DNA of 64,000 bases, taken from positions 461,578 to 525,577 of the forward strand of contig NZ_CP059207.1 in assembly GCF_014252035.1 (NCBI RefSeq), read 5' to 3'. The DNA is from Blattabacterium cuenoti. Lineage in GTDB: Bacteria; Bacteroidota; Bacteroidia; Flavobacteriales; Blattabacteriaceae. Position numbers and translations under genes: made by a program. How positions within the stretch are numbered: position 1 is the stretch's first letter; each line of letters starts with the position of its first letter. This document shows positions 56,445-64,000 of the stretch, piece by piece. The notes below the pieces were generated by a model. That model was not told the DNA's origin. It saw only the letters and a program-made list of their open reading frames with translations, and searched no databases.

Positions 56445-56452
56445 TAAATTTG
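56445..56452 (+). promoter_or_regulatory. Candidate Bacteroidota -7 promoter box (TAAATTTG) for glutamate dehydrogenase
   Basis: TAAATTTG matches TAnnTTTG and lies 46 bp before the glutamate dehydrogenase ATG, in the only gap between leuS and that gene. No clear -33 TTG at the usual spacing. Confidence 0.45.
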
Positions 56453-56498
56453 TATTTAATAAAAATATTAGCTTATTTTTTGAGTAAATGCTCTTTAT

Positions 56499-57938
56499 AT
56501 GTTAAAAAAACACCAAAAAAAAACTGGTACATCATCATATAGTAGTTTTTTCAATTGTATAGAAAAAAATTTTGATAAAGCAACTAAATTTATTTCTATA
56601 GAAAAAGGATTATTAGAACAAATAAAAGCCTGTAACGCTGTGTATAGGGTTCATTTTCCTATAAAATTAGGGAAAGAAATCAAGGTTATTGAATCTTATA
56701 GAGTTCAGCATTCCCATCATAAATTACCTTGTAAGGGTGGAATACGATATAGTACAAAAGTGAATCAAGATGAGATTATGACATTAGCAGCTCTGATGAC
56801 TTATAAATGTGCAATAGTAGATGTTCCTTTTGGAGGAGCTAAAGGTGGAATAAAAATAGATCCCCAAACTATTTCTATAGAAGAAATAGAAAAAATAACT
56901 CGTCGTTATACTTCAGAGTTAATCAAAAAAAATTTTATTGGACCAGGAATAGATGTTCCAGCTCCAGATTATGGAACTGGAGAAAGAGAAATGAGTTGGA
57001 TTCTTGATACTTTTTTATCTATTAAACCTGAAGATGTGGATGCTTTAGCGTGTGTTACTGGAAAACCTATATCTCAAGGAGGAGTAAGAGGTAGAAAAGA
57101 AGCAACTGGATTAGGAGTATTTTATGGAATTAGAGAATTATGTAAAATGAAGAAAGATATGTCTTCTATAGGGTTGAACGTAGGATTAGTAGGAAAAAAA
57201 ATTATAATACAAGGACTAGGAAATGTAGGATATTATGCCGCCAGTTTTTTTTATCAAGCAGGAGCTATTATTGTTGCTTTAGCTGAAAGGGAAGGTGCAA
57301 TTTATAATGAAAAAGGTTTAGATGTATCAGAAGTAATTTTACATTTAAAAAATACTGGATCTATATTAAATTTTCCAAAAGCAAAAAATATCGAAAATAC
57401 TGAAAAAGCTTTAGAATTAGAATGTGATATATTAATACCCGCAGCACTAGAAAATGTAATCAATAAAAATAACGCAGATAAAATTAAAGCAAAAATTATT
57501 GGAGAAGCTGCTAATGGACCTATAACACCTGAAGCAGATGAAATTTTAGAAAAAAAAGGGGTTATTATAATTCCAGATATTTATTTAAATGCAGGAGGAG
57601 TAACAGTATCTTACTTTGAATGGTTAAAAAATTTGAGCCATGTTCGTCATGGTAGAATGGAAAAACGATTTAATGAAAATATGAATTCAGAATTATTACA
57701 AGTTATGGAAACTACTTGCAAAAAAAAAATATCACCAGATGATAAAAAAATTATTCTAAGAGGACCAAGAGAAATTGATTTAGTTCGTAGTGGGTTAGAA
57801 GATACCATGATTAGTGGATTTCATACAATTCGTGATTTAAAAATATCATTAAAAATACAAAATATGCGAACTGCAGCATTTGTTCTTGCTATTAATAAAA
57901 TTGTAGATTCATATGAAAAACTAGGTATTTTCCCATAG
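56499..57938 (+). CDS. gdhA: Glutamate dehydrogenase
   Basis: Interconverts 2-oxoglutarate plus ammonia and glutamate; in a urea-recycling symbiont it would run toward assimilation. It has 479 residues. Conserved segments: HHKLPCKGGIRYSTKVNQDE (substrate Lys), AALMTYKCAIVDVPFGGAKG with the catalytic Lys region, GIDVPAPDYGTGEREMSWI, the NAD(P) motif IQGLGNVGYYAASFF, and NAGGVTVSYFEWLKN. The sequence belongs to the hexameric small-subunit class. Cofactor cannot be assigned with certainty. It has a candidate promoter and begins the gdh-pyrH-frr-asnS-rpoN run. Confidence 0.93.
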   Translation: MLKKHQKKTGTSSYSSFFNCIEKNFDKATKFISIEKGLLEQIKACNAVYRVHFPIKLGKEIKVIESYRVQHSHHKLPCKGGIRYSTKVNQDEIMTLAALMTYKCAIVDVPFGGAKGGIKIDPQTISIEEIEKITRRYTSELIKKNFIGPGIDVPAPDYGTGEREMSWILDTFLSIKPEDVDALACVTGKPISQGGVRGRKEATGLGVFYGIRELCKMKKDMSSIGLNVGLVGKKIIIQGLGNVGYYAASFFYQAGAIIVALAEREGAIYNEKGLDVSEVILHLKNTGSILNFPKAKNIENTEKALELECDILIPAALENVINKNNADKIKAKIIGEAANGPITPEADEILEKKGVIIIPDIYLNAGGVTVSYFEWLKNLSHVRHGRMEKRFNENMNSELLQVMETTCKKKISPDDKKIILRGPREIDLVRSGLEDTMISGFHTIRDLKISLKIQNMRTAAFVLAINKIVDSYEKLGIFP

Positions 57939-57983
57939 TATTTATGTTAGAAAAAAATTTATTTTTGAACAAATATCTTTTTC

Positions 57984-58703
57984 ATGAAGTATAAAAGATC
58001 ATTATTGAAATTGAGTGGTGAGGCTCTTATGGGAAGTAATGGGTTTGGACTTCATTCTACTCGTCTTCAACAGTATGCAGAAGAAGTAAAAAAAGTAGTA
58101 GATATGGGAGGACAAGTTGCTATAGTTATTGGGGGAGGAAATATATTCAGAGGGTTCTCTAAAATAGGAGTAGATAAAATAAATAGAATAGAAGGAGATT
58201 ATATGGGAATGTTAGCCACTGTAATAAATGGTATAGCTTTCCAATCATATCTGGAAAATGTAGGGATATGTACATATATTCAAACTGCTATCAGAATGGA
58301 TCAAATAGCAGAACCTTTTGTTAAAGATAGAGCAATACGTCATCTAGAAAAAGGAAGAGTCGTAATATTCGTTGCTGGATTAGGAAATCCATATTTTACT
58401 ACAGATACTGCCGCTGTTTTACGTGCTATAGAAATAAAGGCTGATGTTTTGTTAAAAGGTACTAGAGTAGATGGAATTTATACCAATGATCCCGAAAAGG
58501 ATAAAGATGCCAAAAAATTAAAAAATATATCTTTTGATATGGCATATAAAATGGGAATAAAAGTTATGGATCAAACAGCATTTATTTTAGGAAATGAAAA
58601 TAACCTTCCAATTATTATTTTTGATATAAATAGAAAAGGTAATTTTAAAAAAGTAATTTCAGGAGAAAAAATAGGAACATTAGTATTTAAAAAAAATAAA
58701 TAA
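57984..58703 (+). CDS. pyrH: UMP kinase
   Basis: Phosphorylates UMP to UDP. It has 239 residues. Features are KRSLLKLSGEALMGSNGFG at the N-terminus, VAIVIGGGNIFRGFS, GDYMGMLATVINGIAFQSYL, and GLGNPYFTTDTAAVLRAIEI with TRVDGIYTNDPEKDKDAKKL. It is 4 bp upstream of frr, the common pyrH-frr pair. Confidence 0.97.
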   Translation: MKYKRSLLKLSGEALMGSNGFGLHSTRLQQYAEEVKKVVDMGGQVAIVIGGGNIFRGFSKIGVDKINRIEGDYMGMLATVINGIAFQSYLENVGICTYIQTAIRMDQIAEPFVKDRAIRHLEKGRVVIFVAGLGNPYFTTDTAAVLRAIEIKADVLLKGTRVDGIYTNDPEKDKDAKKLKNISFDMAYKMGIKVMDQTAFILGNENNLPIIIFDINRKGNFKKVISGEKIGTLVFKKNK

Positions 58704-58706
58704 ATA

Positions 58707-59261
58707 ATGGAAGAATTAAAAAATATTTTCTCTTCCTGTAAGGAAAAGATGGAAAAAACTTTAAAAAAACTAAAAAAAGAAATTCATCATTTACGATTAG
58801 GCGGAAAATATATAGCTGATTTTCTTAGTAAAATGAATGTAAAATGTTATGGATCAACTATATCTATGATGGAAGTCGCTAATATTACAGTAATAGATAA
58901 TATGAATATAAATATCCAACCATGGGATCATTCTATTATTCCACAAATAGATAAAACCATCATAGATGCAAATCTAGGTTTTATGCCTACTAATAAGGGA
59001 GATTACATTCATATCCGTATTCCTATTATCACAGAGGAAGAAAGGAAAAACTTAATGAAAAAAATTAAAGTGGAAACAGAACATGCAAAAGTACTTATAA
59101 GGAATATAAGAAAAAAAAGCAATCAAAATATAAAAAAATTAACAGTATCTGAGGATTTATCAAAATCTGGAGAAAATTACATACAAAAAATAACAAGTGA
59201 ATATATCAAGAAAATAGATGATTTTTTCATCATTAAAGAAAAAGAAATATTGAAAATATAA
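58707..59261 (+). CDS. frr: Ribosome recycling factor
   Basis: Splits post-termination ribosomes with EF-G. It has 184 residues. Family sequence includes LKKEIHHLRLGGKYIADFL, VKCYGSTISMMEVANITV, IQPWDHSIIPQIDKTIIDAN, GFMPTNKGDYIHIRIPIITE, EERKNLMKKIKVETEHAKV and NIRKKSN. The usual R-[TS]-G-R-A-[ST]-P at the N-terminus has drifted to RLGGKYIAD. Its stop overlaps the asnS start by one base. Confidence 0.96.
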   Translation: MEELKNIFSSCKEKMEKTLKKLKKEIHHLRLGGKYIADFLSKMNVKCYGSTISMMEVANITVIDNMNINIQPWDHSIIPQIDKTIIDANLGFMPTNKGDYIHIRIPIITEEERKNLMKKIKVETEHAKVLIRNIRKKSNQNIKKLTVSEDLSKSGENYIQKITSEYIKKIDDFFIIKEKEILKI

Positions 59262-60676
59262 TGATGATAAAAAAACATTCAATTAAAGAATTACTAGATA
59301 AATGGGGTTTTTTTTTGAATAAAAAAGTTTTAGTTGAAGGATGGGTTCGTTCTTTTCGTTATTCTATTTTCATTACTTTAAATGATGGATCCACAATTAA
59401 AGATTTACAAATTGTTTTATCAAAGAAAATAGATATAAAAATTATAAAGAAAATAACTATTGGTACTTCAATTAGAGTGATAGGAAAGATCGAAAAAAGT
59501 ATTGGTGATCAACAAATTATAGAACTAAAATCTTCAAATATTATTATATATGGATTTGCAAATCCAGAGAACATTCAAAAATCTATTTTACAGCCTAAAA
59601 AACATAGTTTAGAAAAACTAAGGGAACAATATCATTTGCGTTTTAGAACTAGAATTTTCAGTTGTATCATGCGAATTCGTAATCACATAGCTTTTTCTAT
59701 TCATAAATATTTTCAAAAAAATGAATTTTTCTATTTGCACACTCCAATTATTACTACTTCAAACTGTGAAGGTAGTGGAAAAATGTTTCAAATTTCTACT
59801 TTAGAAAAAACAATACATACAGATAAAGATTATCTAAAAGATTTTTTTAAATGTAAAACTTATCTAAGTGTTTCAGGACAATTAGAAGCAGAAACAGCAT
59901 GTATAGGGTTGGGAAAAGTTTATACTTTTGGACCTGTTTTTCGTGCAGAAAATTCAAATACTTCACGTCATTTATCTGAATTTTGGATGATAGAACCAGA
60001 AATAGCTTTTTATAGGTTAAAAGAAAATATGAATCTAGCTGAAGATTTATTAAAATATATAATAGAATATATTCTTAAACATAGTATAGAAGATTTATCA
60101 TTTTTAAACGAATATTCAAAAAAATATAACAAAAAATCAAAAATATATCTTTTAGATAAACTAGAAAATATACTAAAATCTGAATTTAAAAGAATAAGTT
60201 ATACCGAAGTCATAACTATTCTTAATAATGAAGAAAATAAGAAAAATATCAAATTTTCTTATCCAATTATTTGGGGAATGGATTTACAATCAGAACATGA
60301 ACAATATTTAGTAAATGATTATTTCAAAATTCCAATAATAGTATTTGATTATCCATCTTCCATTAAAGCTTTTTATATGCGAATAAATGAAGATAAAAAA
60401 ACGGTGAGAGCAATGGATGTTTTATTTCCTGGAATAGGAGAAATTATTGGTGGATCTGAAAGGGAAGAACGATATGAAATACTATTAAAAAGAATGAAAG
60501 AAACAAAAACAGATAAAAAAAGATTATGGTGGTATATAGAAACACGTATTTTTGGTTCTGTTCCTCATAGTGGATTTGGTTTAGGTTTTGATCGGTTAGT
60601 GCAATTTATTACAGGAATGAATAATATTCGTGATGTAATTCCTTATCCAAGAACTCCAAGTAATGCAGAATTTTAA
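59261..60676 (+). CDS. asnS: Asparaginyl-tRNA synthetase
   Basis: Class IIb synthetase charging tRNA-Asn. It has 471 residues. The N-terminal OB fold (VLVEGWVRSFRYSIFITLND) binds the anticodon. Class II motifs: the motif 1 region with HKYFQKNEFFYLHTPIITTS, motif 2 VYTFGPVFRAENSNTSRHLS, FWMIEPEIAF, and motif 3 HSGFGLGFDRLVQFITG. 'GSVPHSG' and the AsnRS-type motif 2 separate it from AspRS. Presence of AsnRS means direct charging of tRNA-Asn rather than an amidation route. Confidence 0.96.
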   Translation: MMIKKHSIKELLDKWGFFLNKKVLVEGWVRSFRYSIFITLNDGSTIKDLQIVLSKKIDIKIIKKITIGTSIRVIGKIEKSIGDQQIIELKSSNIIIYGFANPENIQKSILQPKKHSLEKLREQYHLRFRTRIFSCIMRIRNHIAFSIHKYFQKNEFFYLHTPIITTSNCEGSGKMFQISTLEKTIHTDKDYLKDFFKCKTYLSVSGQLEAETACIGLGKVYTFGPVFRAENSNTSRHLSEFWMIEPEIAFYRLKENMNLAEDLLKYIIEYILKHSIEDLSFLNEYSKKYNKKSKIYLLDKLENILKSEFKRISYTEVITILNNEENKKNIKFSYPIIWGMDLQSEHEQYLVNDYFKIPIIVFDYPSSIKAFYMRINEDKKTVRAMDVLFPGIGEIIGGSEREERYEILLKRMKETKTDKKRLWWYIETRIFGSVPHSGFGLGFDRLVQFITGMNNIRDVIPYPRTPSNAEF

Positions 60677-60679
60677 AAT

Positions 60680-62194
60680 ATGTTAAAACAACAGTTATTA
60701 CAAAAAGTACAGCATAAACTTTCTCCTCAACAAATTAAACTATTGAAATTAATTCAATTATCCACTTTAGATTTTGAACAAAAAGTTAAACAAGAATTAG
60801 AAGAAAATCCAGCTTTGGAAGAAACAGAATCAGAAAATTTTTTATCAGAAGAATCTTTGAAACAAGAAAATGATATTGATATCATAGAAAATGATAAAAA
60901 TAACTCATCTATTTCTGAAATAGATGAGTATGAGTATTCAAATGATAATAAAATTACAGATATCAATAATTATTATAATAATCGGCAAAATGATATTGTT
61001 ATTAATAATAGTAGTAACAATAATTGTTATGCTAGTAAAAACGTATATATTCCGACAATTATTTCTGGAACATCTTTTCAAGATTATTTAAAAAGTCAAT
61101 TATATACATTTCGATTTTTAAAAAAAGAAGATTTATTAATTTCAGACTTCATATTAGGAAGCATAGATGATGATGGATATATAAGAAGAAAAGTTACATC
61201 TATATCAGATGATATTCATTTAATACTTGGAATTTCAGTAAATGAAAAAAAAATAGAAGACATTATCATAAATTATATACAAAAGTTAGATCCAACTGGA
61301 GTTGGAGCTAGAAATTTACAGGAATGTTTACTTATTCAATTAGAAAGAAAAAAATCAAGCAAAGAAATTTTAATTGCAAAAAAAATTATCAAAAATTATT
61401 TTGATAATTTTTTGAAAAAACATTACCAAAAATTGCAAAACAAATTACAATTAACAAAAAAAAATTTACGTAATGTTATTTCTAAAATAGAAAAACTAAA
61501 TCCAAAACCAGGAAAAATTTATTCTGGAAACACCAACAATACTAATAATTTTAATGAAATTATACCAGATTTTACTATTTCTATAATAAATGGACAATTA
61601 GAGTTATCTTTAAATCAAATAAACACACCAGAACTTAAAATATCACCTTATTATTTAAAAATGTTAGATTTTCATAAAAATATAAAAAAATATGAAAAAA
61701 ATGATATTATATTTATAAAACAGAAAATTGATTCTGCTAAATGGTTTGTAGAGGCTATAAAACAACGTAAAAATACATTAATAATAACAATGAATGCTAT
61801 CATGAATTATCAAAAGGAATATTTTTTAACTGGAGATCCATATAAAATAAAACCTATGATTTTAAAAAATATTTCTGAAAAAATTGGCGTTGGAATATCT
61901 ACAGTTTCACGTGTTGCAAATAGTAAATATGTAAACACTCCATATGGTACTTTTCTAGTTAAAAGTTTTTTTTCTGAAAAAATGATTAACAAAGAAGGAG
62001 AAGAAATTTCTTCTATAGAAATAAAAAAACTTTTAGGAGAATCAATAGCTAAAGAAAATAAAAAAAAACCATTAACTGACGAAAAATTATCTAAAATTTT
62101 ACAAAAAAAAGGTTATATGGTTGCTAGAAGAACAGTTTCTAAATATAGAGATCAAATGCATATACCAATTGCCAGAATGAGAAAAACTTTATAA
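60680..62194 (+). CDS. rpoN: RNA polymerase sigma-54 factor
   Basis: Alternative sigma factor that needs AAA+ activators. It has 504 residues. Region I is Gln/Leu-rich (KVQHKLSPQQIKLLKLIQLS), region II is acidic and Asn-rich (about residues 45-110), the core-binding part contains DDDGYIRRKVTSI and LDPTGVGARNLQECLLIQL, the HTH includes GVGISTVSRVANSKYVNTPY, and the C-terminal RpoN box is ARRTVSKYRDQ. All regions are present, so the protein is probably functional. No enhancer-binding protein gene is in this window. It follows asnS by 3 bp and overlaps the aldehyde dehydrogenase gene convergently. Confidence 0.95.
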   Translation: MLKQQLLQKVQHKLSPQQIKLLKLIQLSTLDFEQKVKQELEENPALEETESENFLSEESLKQENDIDIIENDKNNSSISEIDEYEYSNDNKITDINNYYNNRQNDIVINNSSNNNCYASKNVYIPTIISGTSFQDYLKSQLYTFRFLKKEDLLISDFILGSIDDDGYIRRKVTSISDDIHLILGISVNEKKIEDIIINYIQKLDPTGVGARNLQECLLIQLERKKSSKEILIAKKIIKNYFDNFLKKHYQKLQNKLQLTKKNLRNVISKIEKLNPKPGKIYSGNTNNTNNFNEIIPDFTISIINGQLELSLNQINTPELKISPYYLKMLDFHKNIKKYEKNDIIFIKQKIDSAKWFVEAIKQRKNTLIITMNAIMNYQKEYFLTGDPYKIKPMILKNISEKIGVGISTVSRVANSKYVNTPYGTFLVKSFFSEKMINKEGEEISSIEIKKLLGESIAKENKKKPLTDEKLSKILQKKGYMVARRTVSKYRDQMHIPIARMRKTL

Positions 62195-63553
62195 GTTATT
62201 CATTATAATTGTTTTACAGTTTGTAAATTCTGTTATGGATAGAATAGATAACTCTCTTCCATATCCAGATTTTTTTATTCCTCCAAAAGGAAAACGTGGA
62301 TCAGAACTAACTAATTCATTGATAAATACCATTCCCGTTTTTATTTTTTTGGATAATATTTCTGCTTTATCCAAATCTTTTGTCCAAATAGAACTACCTA
62401 AACCATATAATGTATTATTAACAATATCAGGAATTTGTTCTTCTTTAGAAAAAGAAATAACTAAACCTATTGGACCAAATATTTCTTCTTCTCTTAAAAA
62501 AGAGGTATTATTCTGTTTTATTTTTAATAAAGATGGAGAAAAAAAATTATCATCTCTTTCAAGATTTAAGCATATTTCTCCTCCATTTGAGATAATATTT
62601 AAATATTGTTGATTTAATTTATCTGATAAATCACTTCTAGAAATATAACCTATTTTTGTAGAATCTTTATATAAATCTCCTCTACAATATTTTTTCATTT
62701 CTTCAATTACTATGTGTATAAAATCATCCATAATAGATTCGTCCACAATAAATCTTTTTGCTGATATACATGCTTGTCCCGTATTATTTAATCTAGATTT
62801 TGTAGCTAATTTTGCAACTTTTTTTATGTTATCTATATCTTTCATTACAATAAAAGCATCATTTCCTCCCAATTCTAAAATTGATTTTTTAATATATTTC
62901 CCTGATAAACTTCCTATTATACTTCCAGCATAACAACTACCTGTAAAAGTAACTCCTTGTATAACATCATTTTTAATAACATGCTCTATTTTATTATTAT
63001 CTATCAATAAAATTTGAAAAACTCCTTTAGGGAAACCAGATTCTAAAAACATTTTTTCTAAAAAAAGAGAACATTCAGTAGTATTTATGGCTGGTTTAAT
63101 AAGAATAACATTTCCTATTAACAAATTAGGAACAGCAGATCTAATAGGTTGCCATATAGGATAATTCCAAGGAGTAATTCCTAGTATAGATCCTATAGGT
63201 TCATACATAACATATGATTTCTTATATGAACTAGATATTTCTTTAAAAAGAATAGATTTATCTATGTTATTAGAGTAATATTTACATAAACTAATACTCT
63301 TATTGATTTCTAAACGAGATTGATTGATAGGTTTACCCATTTCTTTTGTTATAAAACAAGATATGATATCTCTTGCATTATATAAACAATTGGATAAATG
63401 CAATAAACATTGAATTCTTTCTGAAAAAGAAATATTTTTCCATTTTTTGAATGCTATATCAGCTATAGATAACTTTTTTTCTATTTCTTTATCAGACAAA
63501 TAATAATATGTTTTTATAACATTATTATTTACAGGATTAAAAGTTCTATACAT
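62189..63553 (-). CDS. NAD(P)-dependent aldehyde dehydrogenase (succinate-semialdehyde type)
   Basis: Aldehyde dehydrogenase superfamily. It has 454 residues. The N-terminal FNPVNNNVIKTYYYLSD, cofactor segment GITPWNYPIWQPIRSAVPNL, GVTFTGSCYAGSIIG, catalytic Glu in ILELGGNDAFIVM, catalytic Cys in NTGQACISAKRFI, and C-terminal FPFGGIKKSGYGRELS are all there. The length and the PWNYPxWQ / GKxINQS pattern match enzymes annotated as succinate-semialdehyde dehydrogenases in Bacteroidota; the true substrate is unproven. It follows sufE by 2 bp and overlaps rpoN by 6 bp at the 3' end. Confidence 0.85.
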   Translation of the reverse strand: MYRTFNPVNNNVIKTYYYLSDKEIEKKLSIADIAFKKWKNISFSERIQCLLHLSNCLYNARDIISCFITKEMGKPINQSRLEINKSISLCKYYSNNIDKSILFKEISSSYKKSYVMYEPIGSILGITPWNYPIWQPIRSAVPNLLIGNVILIKPAINTTECSLFLEKMFLESGFPKGVFQILLIDNNKIEHVIKNDVIQGVTFTGSCYAGSIIGSLSGKYIKKSILELGGNDAFIVMKDIDNIKKVAKLATKSRLNNTGQACISAKRFIVDESIMDDFIHIVIEEMKKYCRGDLYKDSTKIGYISRSDLSDKLNQQYLNIISNGGEICLNLERDDNFFSPSLLKIKQNNTSFLREEEIFGPIGLVISFSKEEQIPDIVNNTLYGLGSSIWTKDLDKAEILSKKIKTGMVFINELVSSDPRFPFGGIKKSGYGRELSILSITEFTNCKTIIMNNL

Positions 63554-63555
63554 TA

Positions 63556-64000
63556 TTAGTATGTATTTTTTTTAATTTTATCATTATTTAAACCAACAGA
63601 AATTTTTGCATTGAAAGCAATAGCATAAAATTTTATTTTTTTTATAAAAAGTAATATACCATTAGCTCTAATAGGTGATAAAAAAGTTTGAAATCCTATT
63701 TGAGAAATCAAATTTGTATTTGAATAAATAATTTCAAAAGGAAAAAGTTCTGAATATAAACGGATAATAATAGCCACCATACCTCTAGGTAATAAAGCAT
63801 CACTATCTGCATCAAAAGAAATGCGAAAATCATTTTTTAACTTAGCTTCCAACCAAACTTTAGATTGACATCCATTAATTAGTTTATCATCAGTTCTAAA
63901 TTCTTTTGGTTTTTTTGGTAATTTTCTTCCTAAATCAATTAAATATTCATATTTCTCTTCCCAATTATTTAGGACTTCAAATTCTTTTTTTATTATTTCT
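63556..64000 (-). CDS. sufE: SufE family sulfur-acceptor protein, 5' end cut by window edge
   Basis: SufE accepts sulfane sulfur from a cysteine desulfurase and passes it to the SufBCD scaffold. About 148 codons are visible; the first codons lie beyond the right edge. The visible part begins EIIKKEFEVLNNWEEKYEYL, continues LIDLGRKLPKKPKEFRTD, and has the acceptor Cys in LINGCQSKVWLEAKL, followed by FDADSDALLPRGMVAIIIRL. These are diagnostic of SufE. The stop lies just before the aldehyde dehydrogenase ATG. Confidence 0.92.
   Translation of the reverse strand, partial: EIIKKEFEVLNNWEEKYEYLIDLGRKLPKKPKEFRTDDKLINGCQSKVWLEAKLKNDFRISFDADSDALLPRGMVAIIIRLYSELFPFEIIYSNTNLISQIGFQTFLSPIRANGILLFIKKIKFYAIAFNAKISVGLNNDKIKKNTY

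Noticed and set aside
1-64000. CRISPR arrays, prophage, IS elements or integrative elements
   Set aside because: No spaced direct repeats, transposase, integrase or phage structural genes were seen; base composition and gene order look uniformly chromosomal.

Overview
The window is a gene-dense, strongly AT-rich chromosomal segment of a reduced Bacteroidota (Flavobacteriales) genome. The best fit is Blattabacterium, the cockroach and termite endosymbiont, or a close relative. Lineage markers are a DUF4290 gene directly before murA, a LuxC-type acyl-CoA reductase beside a dicluster ferredoxin, a Wolinella/Bacteroidetes-type sdhCAB set, a FeoB-associated Cys-rich microprotein, the ddl-PASTA-rluD cluster, start codons without Shine-Dalgarno sequences, and TAnnTTTG promoter boxes. 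Reduction shows in one-base stop/start overlaps, convergent genes that overlap at their 3' ends, long poly-A runs inside genes, one clear pseudogene, and the absence of phage, IS elements or CRISPR. The genus is inferred from gene content; no database was searched.

Layout. 1-7382 (minus strand): four tRNAs (Thr-UGU, Tyr, Gly-UCC, Thr-GGU), tuf, tRNA-Trp, secE, nusG, rplK, rplA, rplJ, rplL and the 5' three quarters of rpoB, a translation/transcription super-operon that runs off the left edge. 7492-11701 (minus): lspA and ileS. 11807-14542 (plus): mutS, tRNA-Gly(GCC), tRNA-Leu(TAA). 14552-16015 (minus): guaB. 16225-16524 (plus): an Asn-rich putative lipoprotein. 16607-25643 (minus): rplS, glmM, a LolC/E-like permease, dnaB, accA and sdhBAC. 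25737-26915 (minus): a cysteine desulfurase, divergent from rny, a deoxyhypusine-synthase-like gene and lpd (plus, 27139-31152). A 320-bp gap without a recognisable gene follows. 31473-34938: ferredoxin, acyl-CoA reductase, ribD, aroE, rpsU and tRNA-Val. 35007-43048 (plus): recG, uvrD, a decayed cation-efflux gene, DUF4290, murA, greA and a HIT protein. 43087-50233: coaX, an alpha/beta hydrolase, 5-formyl-THF cyclo-ligase, rseP, feoA, feoB, the FeoB-associated microprotein and ddl. 50299-56405: PASTA protein, a frameshifted rluD-type gene, mgtE and leuS. 56499-62194 (plus): glutamate dehydrogenase, pyrH, frr, asnS and rpoN. 62189-64000 (minus): an aldehyde dehydrogenase and sufE, which runs off the right edge.

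Function. Most genes serve information processing (RNA polymerase, ribosomal proteins, three aminoacyl-tRNA synthetases, replication and repair), central respiration (succinate dehydrogenase, dihydrolipoamide dehydrogenase), nitrogen entry (glutamate dehydrogenase), cofactors (riboflavin, CoA, folate, Fe-S), cell-wall precursors (GlmM, MurA, Ddl), and iron and magnesium uptake. That fits a host-restricted symbiont that still makes its own cofactors, wall precursors and shikimate-derived compounds.

I found no obviously new multigene system. The points most worth follow-up are: a leucyl-tRNA synthetase whose editing site appears destroyed; a retained deoxyhypusine-synthase homologue with its catalytic lysine in a bacterium; an rluD-type gene interrupted only at a 10-A run (possible transcriptional slippage); the unexplained gap at 31153-31472; retention of sigma-54; and a natural Cys-to-Asp change in the MurA active site.
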